Below, piece after piece: positions 47,798 through 56,249 of a stretch of DNA of 64,000 nucleotides. The notes under the pieces are model-generated. The model was not told the DNA's origin, did no database searches, and was given only the letters and a program-made list of their open reading frames with translations. The stretch is from Aureococcus anophagefferens. Lineage: Eukaryota > Sar > Pelagophyceae > Pelagomonadales > Pelagomonadaceae. Made by a program: the position numbers and the translations under genes. Every line of letters starts with the position of its first letter. Position 1 is the stretch's first letter. The stretch spans positions 1,126,465-1,190,464 of the forward strand of contig NW_008705571.1 of the NCBI RefSeq assembly GCF_000186865.1, given 5' to 3'.

Positions 47798-50008
47798 TTA
47801 CGCCGCTCGTCGCTGGATCTGGACGGCTACTGGATAGGCGAAGTCCGGGTTCGGCGCGAACTCGTCGCCGGCGAAGGCGTAGGAGAGGAGGTGCGTCCGG
47901 AGCCACTCGCGGAGCGCGCCGCGGAGGTGGGGCGCGAGCTTGTCCACGGCGTCGCGGAACATGTCGTTGGAGACGATGACGCCGCGGTGGCGCCGCGCGT
48001 ACTCGATCTGGTACGAGTCGTCGTAGTCCTGGGACGGCGTCGCGAAGAGGACGCCGTCGCGCTCGAGGCCCGCGAGGTACGCGACGTCGTCGGGCAGCTC
48101 CGGGGCGCGCGCCGTGCGGATGCCCAACTCGTGCGCGCGGCGCTTCGCGGCGACCTTCTCCGCGTCGAGCATGTACTCGGGCAGGAACGCCGCGAAGCGG
48201 CAGTTTCCCGCGAAGCGCGACTCGAGGTGCGCGAGGCAGAGCGCGATGCCCCGGCAGGAGAACCTGCCCCGCGCGCCGTGGCGCATGGCGACGTTCGCGA
48301 CGTCGACGACGAAGAGGAGCCGGTCCGCGGCCGGCGCGAGGGACGCGGGCGGCATTGGCGCCATGGACGCGAGGCGCACGCCCGCGGCGGGCTCGGCGTG
48401 CGCGGGCCGCCGCTGCGCCGACGCGGGCGGCGGCGGCGGCGGCCGCGCGCGCGGGCTCCGGTCGCGGCGCGGCGGCTTCTTCTTCTTCGGCGGCGCGTCG
48501 GCGTCGTAGAGCTTCTTGGGGGGAGGCGCCTCGGCCTCGACGGGCGCCGCGGGCGCGGGCGGCGGCGGCGGCGCGGGGGCCGGCGGCTCCGCGTCGCCGC
48601 CGATGTCGAGCAGCTTCAGGACGTCGCCCAGCGGCGCGGCGCCGCCCGCCGCCGCCGGCGCGACGAAGCCGCCCGATCCGTCCCGCGCGAGCGCGCCATC
48701 CGCGCAGAGCGCGGCCGCGCGTTCCGCGACGCGCCGGCACCGCTCGCCGTGGGCCGCGGCGCCGGCGAGGACGGCCGCCCGCAGCGCGGCGACGTCGTCG
48801 TCGGGCGCCGGCGGGCCCAGCGCGGCCGCGCCCGCGGACTCGAAGTCGTCGGCCAAAGCGCCGCCGCCGTCCGCCGCGCGCGGGGCCGCCCACGTCGCGT
48901 AGGCCGCCAGGGCCGCGACGTCGTCGCCGCCGCTCGTGGGGGTCCGCGCGAGCCGCCGGAGCCCGACGAGCGCTGTTGAGTCGCCGCGCTCGTCCGGCGG
49001 CCCGTCGAGGAACGCGGCGACGAGCGCCGCGTACGCGTCGGCCGCCGCGGCCGCCGCGTCGCCGCCCGCGGCCGCGTCGGCGGCGAGCGCGGCGCCGAGG
49101 ACGCAGCGCGCCGCGACGCTCCGATAGGACTCGTCGGCGCCGCCGGCCGCCGCGCGCCGCGCGGCCGCCGCGGCCGCCGCGCCGTGGCGCCGGACCGACG
49201 CGGCGACGCCGCCCGCGCCGGACGCGCCGCCCGCGGCGACGGCGGCGCCGCAGGCGACGTGGTGCTCGCACTCGTCCAGGGCGCCGCGCGCCGTGCGCTC
49301 GAAGCCCTCCTCGAGGCGCCGGCGGCACTCGCGCGCGAACGTCTCCAAACCGCCCTTGGCCGCGGGCCACGGCTCCGGCGCCGCGGCCGCGCGCGAGGCC
49401 CAGTGCGCGGCGGCGCCGAAGCGCTTCTCCGACGCGCAGAGCGTCGCGAGCATGTAGGCGCAGCGGCCGCTGCCCCCGCGGAGCCGCAGCGCGCGCCGGT
49501 AGAGCGCCGCGGCCGTGCCCCGCGCCGCCGACGCCGCGTGCGCCTCGCGGTAGCGCTCCAGGTCGCCGAGCGCCATGAGCACGCCGTGCGCCGCCGCGGC
49601 CGCCGGGCCGCCGGCGCCGTCCCGCAAAATCCACTCGAGCCGCGGCGCGAAGGCGCGCTGCGCGCCGTCGACGGCCGCGGCGACGGCGCGCCTCGCGGCC
49701 GGGTCCGGCCGCGGCCGCTTCGCGGCGCGCAGCAGCGGCTCGAGCGTGAGCCGCTGCGCCGCCCAGGCCGCCTTCGCCGCGCTCCGCGCCGCCGACGCGT
49801 CGCGCGCGTCGCCGACGAGGCGCAGCCGCCCGTCGCGCACGGCCGTCGCCAGCCGCAGGGCGCCGGCCTCGCTCGCCGACCCGCCGAGCGACGCCAGCCG
49901 CTTCTCGCCGCGCCGGCAGGCCTTGTCCAGCGCGCTCGCGCGGCCCGCCAGCGCATCCTCGACGTCCGCGGCGATGGCCGAGAGCTCGGAGTCCGAGACC
50001 GCGTCCAT
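47798..50008 (-). CDS. SMG-like helical domain fused to a Zc3h12a-type NYN ribonuclease domain
   Basis: The 736-residue product has an N-terminal alpha-helical region (about 1-280). It contains LGDLERYREAH, LYRRALRLRGGSGRCAYMLATLC and RFGAAAHWASRAAAAPEPWPAAKGGL. The pattern is very like the 14-3-3/TPR domain of SMG5/6/7. A long Ala/Pro-rich linker follows. The C-terminal NYN/PIN-like nuclease domain (about 565-725) has FVVDVANVAMRHG, GVLFATPSQDYDDSYQIEYARR and GVIVSNDMFRD, with the acidic residues of Regnase-type RNases. An RNA-decay role, parallel to SMG6, is inferred. Confidence 0.8.
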   Translation of the reverse strand: MDAVSDSELSAIAADVEDALAGRASALDKACRRGEKRLASLGGSASEAGALRLATAVRDGRLRLVGDARDASAARSAAKAAWAAQRLTLEPLLRAAKRPRPDPAARRAVAAAVDGAQRAFAPRLEWILRDGAGGPAAAAAHGVLMALGDLERYREAHAASAARGTAAALYRRALRLRGGSGRCAYMLATLCASEKRFGAAAHWASRAAAAPEPWPAAKGGLETFARECRRRLEEGFERTARGALDECEHHVACGAAVAAGGASGAGGVAASVRRHGAAAAAAARRAAAGGADESYRSVAARCVLGAALAADAAAGGDAAAAAADAYAALVAAFLDGPPDERGDSTALVGLRRLARTPTSGGDDVAALAAYATWAAPRAADGGGALADDFESAGAAALGPPAPDDDVAALRAAVLAGAAAHGERCRRVAERAAALCADGALARDGSGGFVAPAAAGGAAPLGDVLKLLDIGGDAEPPAPAPPPPPAPAAPVEAEAPPPKKLYDADAPPKKKKPPRRDRSPRARPPPPPPASAQRRPAHAEPAAGVRLASMAPMPPASLAPAADRLLFVVDVANVAMRHGARGRFSCRGIALCLAHLESRFAGNCRFAAFLPEYMLDAEKVAAKRRAHELGIRTARAPELPDDVAYLAGLERDGVLFATPSQDYDDSYQIEYARRHRGVIVSNDMFRDAVDKLAPHLRGALREWLRTHLLSYAFAGDEFAPNPDFAYPVAVQIQRRAA

Positions 50009-50124
50009 TTTTAGTTTTGACGACTCATAGACAACAGAGGCAATTCCCCAGATTGCAGTTCCAGGAGCACTTACTAAAGGGGGCAGCTGATTGATCCGGT
50101 GACTAATTTTGCCTCGCCCCTGCG

Positions 50125-51720
50125 ATGGCGGCGGAAGCGTCCGCGCCGCTCTGGGGCACGGCGTCGGCGTCGCTGCTCCTCGCCGTCATCACGAAAAAGA
50201 CGCTCGTCGGCTCGTCGATGCAGGAGTGGGAGCGCGGCCTCGTCGACGGCAGCCCCGTCCTCTTCCTCGCCTTCGGCGTCGGCTTCCTGTCGCTCGTCGC
50301 CCTCGTCGCGCGCCTCGCGGGCCTCGTGTCCAAGGCGAACGACGTCGAGGCCTTCCGGCTCCGCGGCAGCGATCCGCCGCCGGTCGCGTCGGACGCGAAG
50401 GCGCCGCCGCCGCCGCCGCCGGCCGCCGCGACCGCGCCGGCCGCCGCGCCGGCCGCCGCGGCGCGCGCGGAGGAGGACGCGGCGGCGGCGCGCGCGCGCG
50501 CGGCCGTCGGCGCCTGCCTCGCGGCGGGCGGCGCCGAGTCCACGGGCGGCGACGAGCCGCACGCGCTCGTCCTGGCCGCGGACCTCGCCGGCGTGGCGCC
50601 CGAGCGCGTCTTCGAGGCGTTCTGGGCCGACGGCAACGTCGTCGCGTCGGCGGCGTCGGGCGCCTTCGACGGCGGGAGCTTCGACAGCGACGGCGACGCG
50701 CCGCGGTCCTTCTATCCCTACTTCCTCGAGGCGTTCTGCGCCAACGAGGGCGCGCGAGCGACGCCGTGGACGCGGGCGGCGCCGCGCGAGCGGCGCGTCG
50801 ACACGCGCCACCCGCTGACGACGTCCATCCGCATGCCGGGCCTGGCCCTGGCCATCCCGACCGTGAAGACGCAGCGCGCCTTCGTCGACCCGTCGCCGGA
50901 CTGCGCGCTCGCGATCACCGAGAGCTCGCGCTTCGACGGGATCCCCTACGCCGCGGCGCTCCAGGTCGAGACGACCTGGCTCTTCTCCGGCGGGGGCGAC
51001 GACACGACGGTCGCCGTCTTCTACCGCTGCGTCTTCCTGACGGAGGTGCTGTCGATCCCGCGCTGGATCCAGCGCTTCTGCGTCGCCAAGACGAAGGGCG
51101 AGCTCCAGGCGACGTACGCCAAGTGGCTCGGCGCCGCCGCGGGCTGCCTGGAACAGGCGCCCCTGTCGCCGTCGAAGCCGCGCGCGCGGTCCGGGTCGAC
51201 GTTCACGGAGGACTCCGTCGACGACGCGGACGACCCGGCCGCGGGCCCGCGCGTCGCGCGGGCCGTGACGCCGCCCGCGCGGCGGCCGCCGCCGCCGCCG
51301 CCGCGCGCCGACGAGCCGCGGAGCCTCGACGCCCTCTTCTGCGGCGCGGCGGCCGCGAACCTGGGCCTCGGCCCCGCGGGCCCCGCGCCGCCGCGGCGGA
51401 GCGGCCTCGCGAAGCCGCGGCCCAAGGGCAAGGACCACGGCCCGTCGCCGGCGTCGTCGCCCGCGGCGCCCGGGCCGCCGCCGCCTCAGGCGCCGTCGCC
51501 GCTCGTCCTCCGCGAGGCGAAACCGTCGCCCGCGGTCGCGGCCGCGCGCGTCGACCCGGACGACGCGTGGGACGACGACGACCCCGCGCCGCCGGCCGAC
51601 GGCGCCGCGCGGCCCTGGACGCGCTTCGAGCCCGACGACTGGGACAACGACGGCGACGACGACGAGCCCGCGGAGGAGGAGGTCAAGGCCGAGCCCACCG
51701 CCGCGCCGACGGAGGGCTAA
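50125..51720 (+). CDS. Membrane-anchored VASt-like (lipid-transfer type) domain protein
   Basis: The 531-residue product has an N-terminal hydrophobic segment (about 50-70, VLFLAFGVGFLSLVALVARL). An Ala/Pro linker leads to a VASt/START-like domain (about 150-345). Typical text is ADLAGVAPERVFEAFWADG, RRVDTRHPLTTSIRMPG, VETTWLFSG, VFYRCVFLTEVLSIPRWIQRF and TKGELQATYAKW. VASt domains in GRAM/Lam proteins move sterols at membrane contact sites; a similar role is inferred. The C-terminus is Pro/Asp-rich and disordered. It is divergent from the NYN gene with 116 bp between starts. Confidence 0.7.
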   Translation: MAAEASAPLWGTASASLLLAVITKKTLVGSSMQEWERGLVDGSPVLFLAFGVGFLSLVALVARLAGLVSKANDVEAFRLRGSDPPPVASDAKAPPPPPPAAATAPAAAPAAAARAEEDAAAARARAAVGACLAAGGAESTGGDEPHALVLAADLAGVAPERVFEAFWADGNVVASAASGAFDGGSFDSDGDAPRSFYPYFLEAFCANEGARATPWTRAAPRERRVDTRHPLTTSIRMPGLALAIPTVKTQRAFVDPSPDCALAITESSRFDGIPYAAALQVETTWLFSGGGDDTTVAVFYRCVFLTEVLSIPRWIQRFCVAKTKGELQATYAKWLGAAAGCLEQAPLSPSKPRARSGSTFTEDSVDDADDPAAGPRVARAVTPPARRPPPPPPRADEPRSLDALFCGAAAANLGLGPAGPAPPRRSGLAKPRPKGKDHGPSPASSPAAPGPPPPQAPSPLVLREAKPSPAVAAARVDPDDAWDDDDPAPPADGAARPWTRFEPDDWDNDGDDDEPAEEEVKAEPTAAPTEG

Positions 51721-51988
51721 ACGTGGTCGCATCGCCGGGCTGGCGTGGCCTCGCGTCACTCGCTGCGGCTTAGGCGGGCGGCCGACCGGGAGCCTACCGG
51801 GGTGTGGAGTTTTCACGAGCCTACATTGAGGCCCCCTTCACCAAATCTCCCGAATCCTCGTGTTGCCGCGGCGCTCATCATCCAATTCGACGACACAGCC
51901 TGGGCAGCCTTGGGGCCGGCTCTCCGCGTGTGAGAGTCGGGCTCCGGTGGGGGACACGTCGGGCGCGGCGTGCTCCGCAAGGGTGGCC

Positions 51989-53977
51989 ATGGCGCCGCCA
52001 GGCATTGGCCGGTTGCTCATGGGCGTCGGCGCGGCCCTGAGCCTGGGGTCGCTCCTGCTCGGGGCCGTGGGCCCCGTCGCCGAGACGGCGCCGCGGCCAA
52101 ACCTGGCGGCGTCGGCGTCCGCGCCCGCGGCGGCGTCGAGCGGCGCCGGCGCCCACGGGTCGAGCTTCGTCTACGACCCGGCCGCGCCGCTCGACTTTTT
52201 GATGGACGAGCGCAACGACCTGCCGCCGAGCGTGCAGTCGTTTTTAGACGAGGCGCCCGTCGACGGCAACGCCGCGAGCCACCGGAAGCGCCTCGCCCAG
52301 CTCCCGAGCAAGCTCGACGTGACGATCCGCAACGCCTACACGCGGAGCAGCCCCATCCAGACGGGCGAGTACGCGTACCCGTGGACCTATTTGGCGGAGC
52401 CGTACCGCGCGCACGCGCTGACGATGGCCGACGGCCACCCCGAGGCCACGTTCTACAAGTGGATCGTCGACGGCCACACGCAGGGCTACGGGACCTCCGT
52501 CGACGCGCTGTGGACGTCCGCGGGCTGGAAGTCCGTCGTGCTGGTCGAGAAGGTCAACGGCACGACGTCGTGCGTGCTCGCGGCCAAGGTCATGGTCAAG
52601 TACACGCGGCGGGAGATCCGGAGCCTGAGCGACCAGGACCGCGAGGCCTTCTTTCAGGCGGCCCAGGTCATGCAGCGCGTGCCGACGGAGGTCGGCCAGC
52701 GGCTCTTCGGGTCCGACTACAAGTCGAAGGACTACTTCAACCGCGTCCACCTCTACTACGGCGGCACGGCGGACTGCGACCACTGGCACCAGGGCGCGGG
52801 CTTCGTCACGTCCCACATGGCCTTCTCCCTCGAGTTCGAGAAGGCGCTCCAGTCCGTCTACCCGTCGACGTCCGTGCCCTACTGGGACTTCACGATGGAG
52901 AGCACGTTCTACGAGCCGGCGACGTGGCGCCAGTCGCCCATCTTCGCGGACGACTGGTTCGGCAACGCGTCGCCGGACAACGACCTGCACACCGTCGTCG
53001 AGGGCCGCTGGGCCTTCGTGCCGGCGATGACGAACGCGCGCAACTTCTCCGAGGTGACGAACTCGTACGGCGTGCTCCGCGCGCCGTGGAACAACGACCC
53101 GACGCCCTTCCTCACGCGCCACTCGAAGATCTACGGCTACGAGAACAACATGAAGCCGTCGGGGTGCAAGGAGTACGCCGTGGCCATGAAGAAGACGACG
53201 TGGATGTCCATGAGCCGCCAGCTCAACAGCGCGGCGCACGGCCACATCCACGAGACCGTCGGCGGGTCCTGGAACCACATCTTCGCCGACGAGAACAACG
53301 GCGAGACGTCGCCGGCCGTGCTCACCTTCGCCCACGAGATCCAGGCGCTATCGAAAGAACTCTGGCGCGCGGGCTACGTCGAGTGCCCGGGGTCGTGCGA
53401 CATGGCCGACTCGTGGAAGTCGTGCCAGTGCCAGTGCACGCCCAAGTCCGTCGCGGGCAAGACGTCCTACGAGATTTTGGACGACGCGGGCGTCCTGTCG
53501 GCCGTGCACTACTACGACATGGAGGGCCACATCATCGAGCAGTGGAAGGACGGCAACGGCACGGCCTACTACACGCTGCCGGGCTACACGACGACGGAGA
53601 GTCGCCACATCTACGACGAGCTCCTCAAGGTGCTCTGCTCGCCGGGCCACATCGGCGACATGTTCCAGGCGACGAGCACCAACGACATCACCTTCTGGGT
53701 GCTCCACCCCACCGTGGACCGCCTCTGGCACTACAAGCGCCTCGGCAACCTCGCGAACTACGACGAGACCTGGGACCCCTACCACAAGTGCTACGGCCAC
53801 AACCCGACGAACTACCAGCCCTTCAAGAACCTCTTCGACAAGGACAACATGTTCTACACGAACGAGGAGCTCTACGAGGCCATGCGCCCGAACACGGCGA
53901 CGCTCCCCTACACCTACGACCACTTCCTCTGGCCCCACTGCGCCGTGATCGGCCACGCGATCTCCAACGAGCAATAG
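51989..53977 (+). CDS. Tyrosinase-family copper oxidase
   Basis: The 662-residue product has a hydrophobic N-terminal anchor or signal (about 5-32). The CuA region has DCDHWHQGAGFVTSH (about 263) followed by FEKALQSVYPSTSVPYWDFT. The CuB region has HGHIHETVGG (about 416) and TNDITFWVLHPTVDRLWHYKRL (about 570), the expected His ligands. It also carries a Cys cluster (CPGSCDMADSWKSCQCQC). Tyrosinases oxidise phenols with oxygen. The lumenal or extracellular location is inferred from the leader. The ATG at 51989 precedes the hydrophobic segment directly; an open frame upstream is not protein-like. Confidence 0.87.
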   Translation: MAPPGIGRLLMGVGAALSLGSLLLGAVGPVAETAPRPNLAASASAPAAASSGAGAHGSSFVYDPAAPLDFLMDERNDLPPSVQSFLDEAPVDGNAASHRKRLAQLPSKLDVTIRNAYTRSSPIQTGEYAYPWTYLAEPYRAHALTMADGHPEATFYKWIVDGHTQGYGTSVDALWTSAGWKSVVLVEKVNGTTSCVLAAKVMVKYTRREIRSLSDQDREAFFQAAQVMQRVPTEVGQRLFGSDYKSKDYFNRVHLYYGGTADCDHWHQGAGFVTSHMAFSLEFEKALQSVYPSTSVPYWDFTMESTFYEPATWRQSPIFADDWFGNASPDNDLHTVVEGRWAFVPAMTNARNFSEVTNSYGVLRAPWNNDPTPFLTRHSKIYGYENNMKPSGCKEYAVAMKKTTWMSMSRQLNSAAHGHIHETVGGSWNHIFADENNGETSPAVLTFAHEIQALSKELWRAGYVECPGSCDMADSWKSCQCQCTPKSVAGKTSYEILDDAGVLSAVHYYDMEGHIIEQWKDGNGTAYYTLPGYTTTESRHIYDELLKVLCSPGHIGDMFQATSTNDITFWVLHPTVDRLWHYKRLGNLANYDETWDPYHKCYGHNPTNYQPFKNLFDKDNMFYTNEELYEAMRPNTATLPYTYDHFLWPHCAVIGHAISNEQ

Positions 53978-54656
53978 GCGCGCGTCGGGCCGCCGCGGCG
54001 ACCTAACCACCGCTTCCTTTAAGGCGAGGAGGGCGCCCCGCGGGACTCCGAGCGCCGGCCGCCGCGGGCCTTTGGCGCGTCGGGGGATGGCCGAGAGCGG
54101 GGCGCGTCCGTCGCAACGTTTTGGGTGCGGTGCACGATGCACTCACGATGCCTCCTTCCTCACAGTCCCATGGTGAGGTGGCTCGCTTCGCCTCGCCACT
54201 GAGCCGGCCGAGGGGCCCCTGCGCGACGGTGCGTGCCGCGGTCCCCGGCCACGTCCCCGGCCCGTGCCCGGGCCGTGCCCGGGGCCCCGTGCCGGGCCCG
54301 TGCCGGGCCTCCCCGGCCCGTGCCCGGCCCGTGCCCGGGGCCCGTGCCGAGTGCCGGGCCCGTGCCGGGCCGCGTGGCCCGTGCCCGGCCCGTGCCCGGG
54401 GGCCCGTGCCGAGTGCCGTGCCGCGTGCCGGGCCCGTGCCGGGCCGCGTGCCCTGAGCGCATTTACCGTGCCGGAACCCCCGTGCCCGCCGTCCCCGCCC
54501 CCCGTCCCGGGGCCGGACCGTCGCGCAGGGGCCCGTCGGCCGCGGCGCCGGACGCTCGCCGAAGGTGACGGCAGGCTCGGCTTGGGGCTGCCTTCCTCAG
54601 CTCGACCTCGTCAGCAGTCCTTAGTCCTTCGGCCGCCAGCGCGCGCGCCGCTCGGC
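53978..54656. other. Intergenic region holding a GC minisatellite
   Basis: Most of this 679-bp gap is a degenerate GC tandem repeat (next entry). The remainder shows no supportable gene. The promoter and 5' UTR of the DUF1499-like gene must lie at its right end. Confidence 0.6.
54241..54456. repeat. Degenerate tandem repeat of about 11-12 bp (GTGCCCGGGCC type)
   Basis: About 216 bp are built almost only of CCCGTGC, CGGGCC and GTGCCGGG words, repeated with small changes and containing many self-complementary CCCGGG and GGGCCC cores. It is open in several frames only because stop codons cannot form. Confidence 0.9.
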
Positions 54657-55373
54657 ATGGTCGCCGCATCGATGACTTTCGCAGTCCTCCTGTTCCCTCT
54701 CGCCTTCGCCGCGCGGCCGCACCGCATGCGGGCCGTGAGCCGGCGGCAGGTCGGGGGCCTCGGCGCCTCCATCACCACGCTCGTTGCCGGCCGGCCGGTG
54801 CAGGCCTACTCCAACGCCATCCCGGAGGCCGCGAGGTACGCGGACCGCAAGAAGCGCCGGGGCCCCGTGCCCAGCGACCTCGGGCTCCGGGAGCGGCCCG
54901 AGTCCGAGAGCGATGCGCCGGAGCTGAAGCTCTGCGGCGGCGCGCCCAACTGCTTCTGCACGACGCCCGACGAGTTCCCCGAGCACACGATCCCCGCGTG
55001 GAAGGCGCCGGCGGCGGCGACGCGCGAGGACCTCGTCGCGCAGCTCGGGCGGACGCTCCGGGCCTACCCGCCGGGCCAGTCCGGCGTCGACGGCGGCGGC
55101 TTCGAGATCGTCGCGGAGAAGGACGGCTACGAGTACGTGCGCTACGAGTCCCTGAAGAACGGCTACATCGACGACCTCGAGCTCGTGCTGAGCCACACGA
55201 CGCCCTACGTGCTCCGCGTGCGCTCCGCGTCGCGCGTCGGCTTCCTCGACTTCGAGGTCAACGCGAAGCGCCTCAACAAGATCTCCGCGGACCTCCGCGC
55301 CGCGGGCTGGGATGCGCCGGCGATCACGCCCAAGACCCACGGGGCCTACTTCGCGCAGAACGCGGAGCGGTAA
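54657..55373 (+). CDS. Plastid-type DUF1499 family protein
   Basis: The 238-residue product has a hydrophobic signal peptide (about 5-20) followed by a basic, twin-Arg-containing segment. A second hydrophobic stretch ends VQAYS, a leader typical of proteins sent through a complex plastid to the thylakoid lumen. The mature part has NCFCTTPDEFPEHTIPAW, FEIVAEKDGYEYVRYES and DDLELVL, then a final RLNKISADLRAAGW. This matches DUF1499, a small family seen in cyanobacteria and algae with no established function. The ATG at 54657 lies just upstream of the signal. Confidence 0.75.
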   Translation: MVAASMTFAVLLFPLAFAARPHRMRAVSRRQVGGLGASITTLVAGRPVQAYSNAIPEAARYADRKKRRGPVPSDLGLRERPESESDAPELKLCGGAPNCFCTTPDEFPEHTIPAWKAPAAATREDLVAQLGRTLRAYPPGQSGVDGGGFEIVAEKDGYEYVRYESLKNGYIDDLELVLSHTTPYVLRVRSASRVGFLDFEVNAKRLNKISADLRAAGWDAPAITPKTHGAYFAQNAER

Positions 55374-55412
55374 CGGAGTACGCGGGAACCGATGACGCGG
55401 CGCGGTCGCGGA

Positions 55413-56033
55413 TTACGCGCTCGCGCCCTCGAACGCCGCGGCGAACGCCTTGAAGTTGAGCTGGTCCGCGTCGCTCGAGTGCGCCTCGGCCGCGGCGCGA
55501 AGCGACGCCTCCGCCTTGGAGGCCTCCAGCGCGCAGCAGCCGCAGCCCGAGCCGCCGAGGAGCTTCCAGAGCGCGGCGACGGCCGCGTCCGTCGGCGGCT
55601 CGGTCGCCTTGGCGCCCGCGCCGGACGGCGCGCCGAGCGGCATCGCGTGGGCCCGGTCCGCGAGCCTCGCGCCGAGCGCCGCGCGGTCCTCGAGGACGCC
55701 GTCGGCGCCGAAGAGGCTCCGCCAGGCGGGCCGGTGGATGGCCTCGTTGCCGCCGCCCTGCAGGAGGCCCTTGCGCATGGAGTAGGTGCACAGCCACTTG
55801 GGCTTGCCGGCTTGCAAGATGCCGAACTCGTAGCCGCTCGCGGCCGTGCCCTCGACCTCGTCGGGCTTCACGACGAACATCTTGTCGGCGACGCGGCCGT
55901 AGCAGGCGATGGCGTCGCCGACGTCCGTCGCACCAATACGCGTGAGTTTTGGAGCGAAGCGAGCGCGCGACGGCGCGAAGGCCTCGACGCCGAGGAGGGC
56001 GAACGCAAGAGTGCAGAGTCGCGCGAGCGCCAT
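55413..56033 (-). CDS. Plastid-targeted protein of unknown function (AFAP-type presequence)
   Basis: The 206-residue product begins with a signal peptide and the sequence GVEAFAPSRARFAP. The AFAP motif with Phe after the cleavage site is the known mark of stramenopile plastid import, followed by an Arg-rich transit peptide. The mature protein (TDVGDAIACYGRVADKMFVVKPDEVEG, YEFGILQAGKPKWLC, WRSLFGADGVLEDR) is not recognised. Its C-terminal part has GSGCGCCALEASKAEASL. The first ATG is at 56033. It is convergent with the DUF1499-like gene, 39 bp apart. Confidence 0.72.
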   Translation of the reverse strand: MALARLCTLAFALLGVEAFAPSRARFAPKLTRIGATDVGDAIACYGRVADKMFVVKPDEVEGTAASGYEFGILQAGKPKWLCTYSMRKGLLQGGGNEAIHRPAWRSLFGADGVLEDRAALGARLADRAHAMPLGAPSGAGAKATEPPTDAAVAALWKLLGGSGCGCCALEASKAEASLRAAAEAHSSDADQLNFKAFAAAFEGASA

Positions 56034-56249
56034 CGCGCGCGGCTGCAGCACTGGTGATGCTTCCTCGTCTCGTCACAGAGACTCAGGGCTGGCGCACGTG
56101 TATGTCGTTGTTAACGCGATGTTGACGTTAAGTTGAAGGGGACGCGCCCGACGGCGTCCGTCCGGGGAGGGGAGGGGTCCCCGGGGGGGGGGGAAGCCGT
56201 GTGTTGACCGGACGTTGAACAAGAACGAATTACGCGCGAGGCGGCGCCC

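Noticed and set aside
54264..54656. N-terminal extension of the DUF1499-like protein through the GC minisatellite
   Set aside because: The extension is a Pro/Gly/Arg tandem-repeat translation and would bury the signal peptide; the ATG at 54657 places the signal at the N-terminus.
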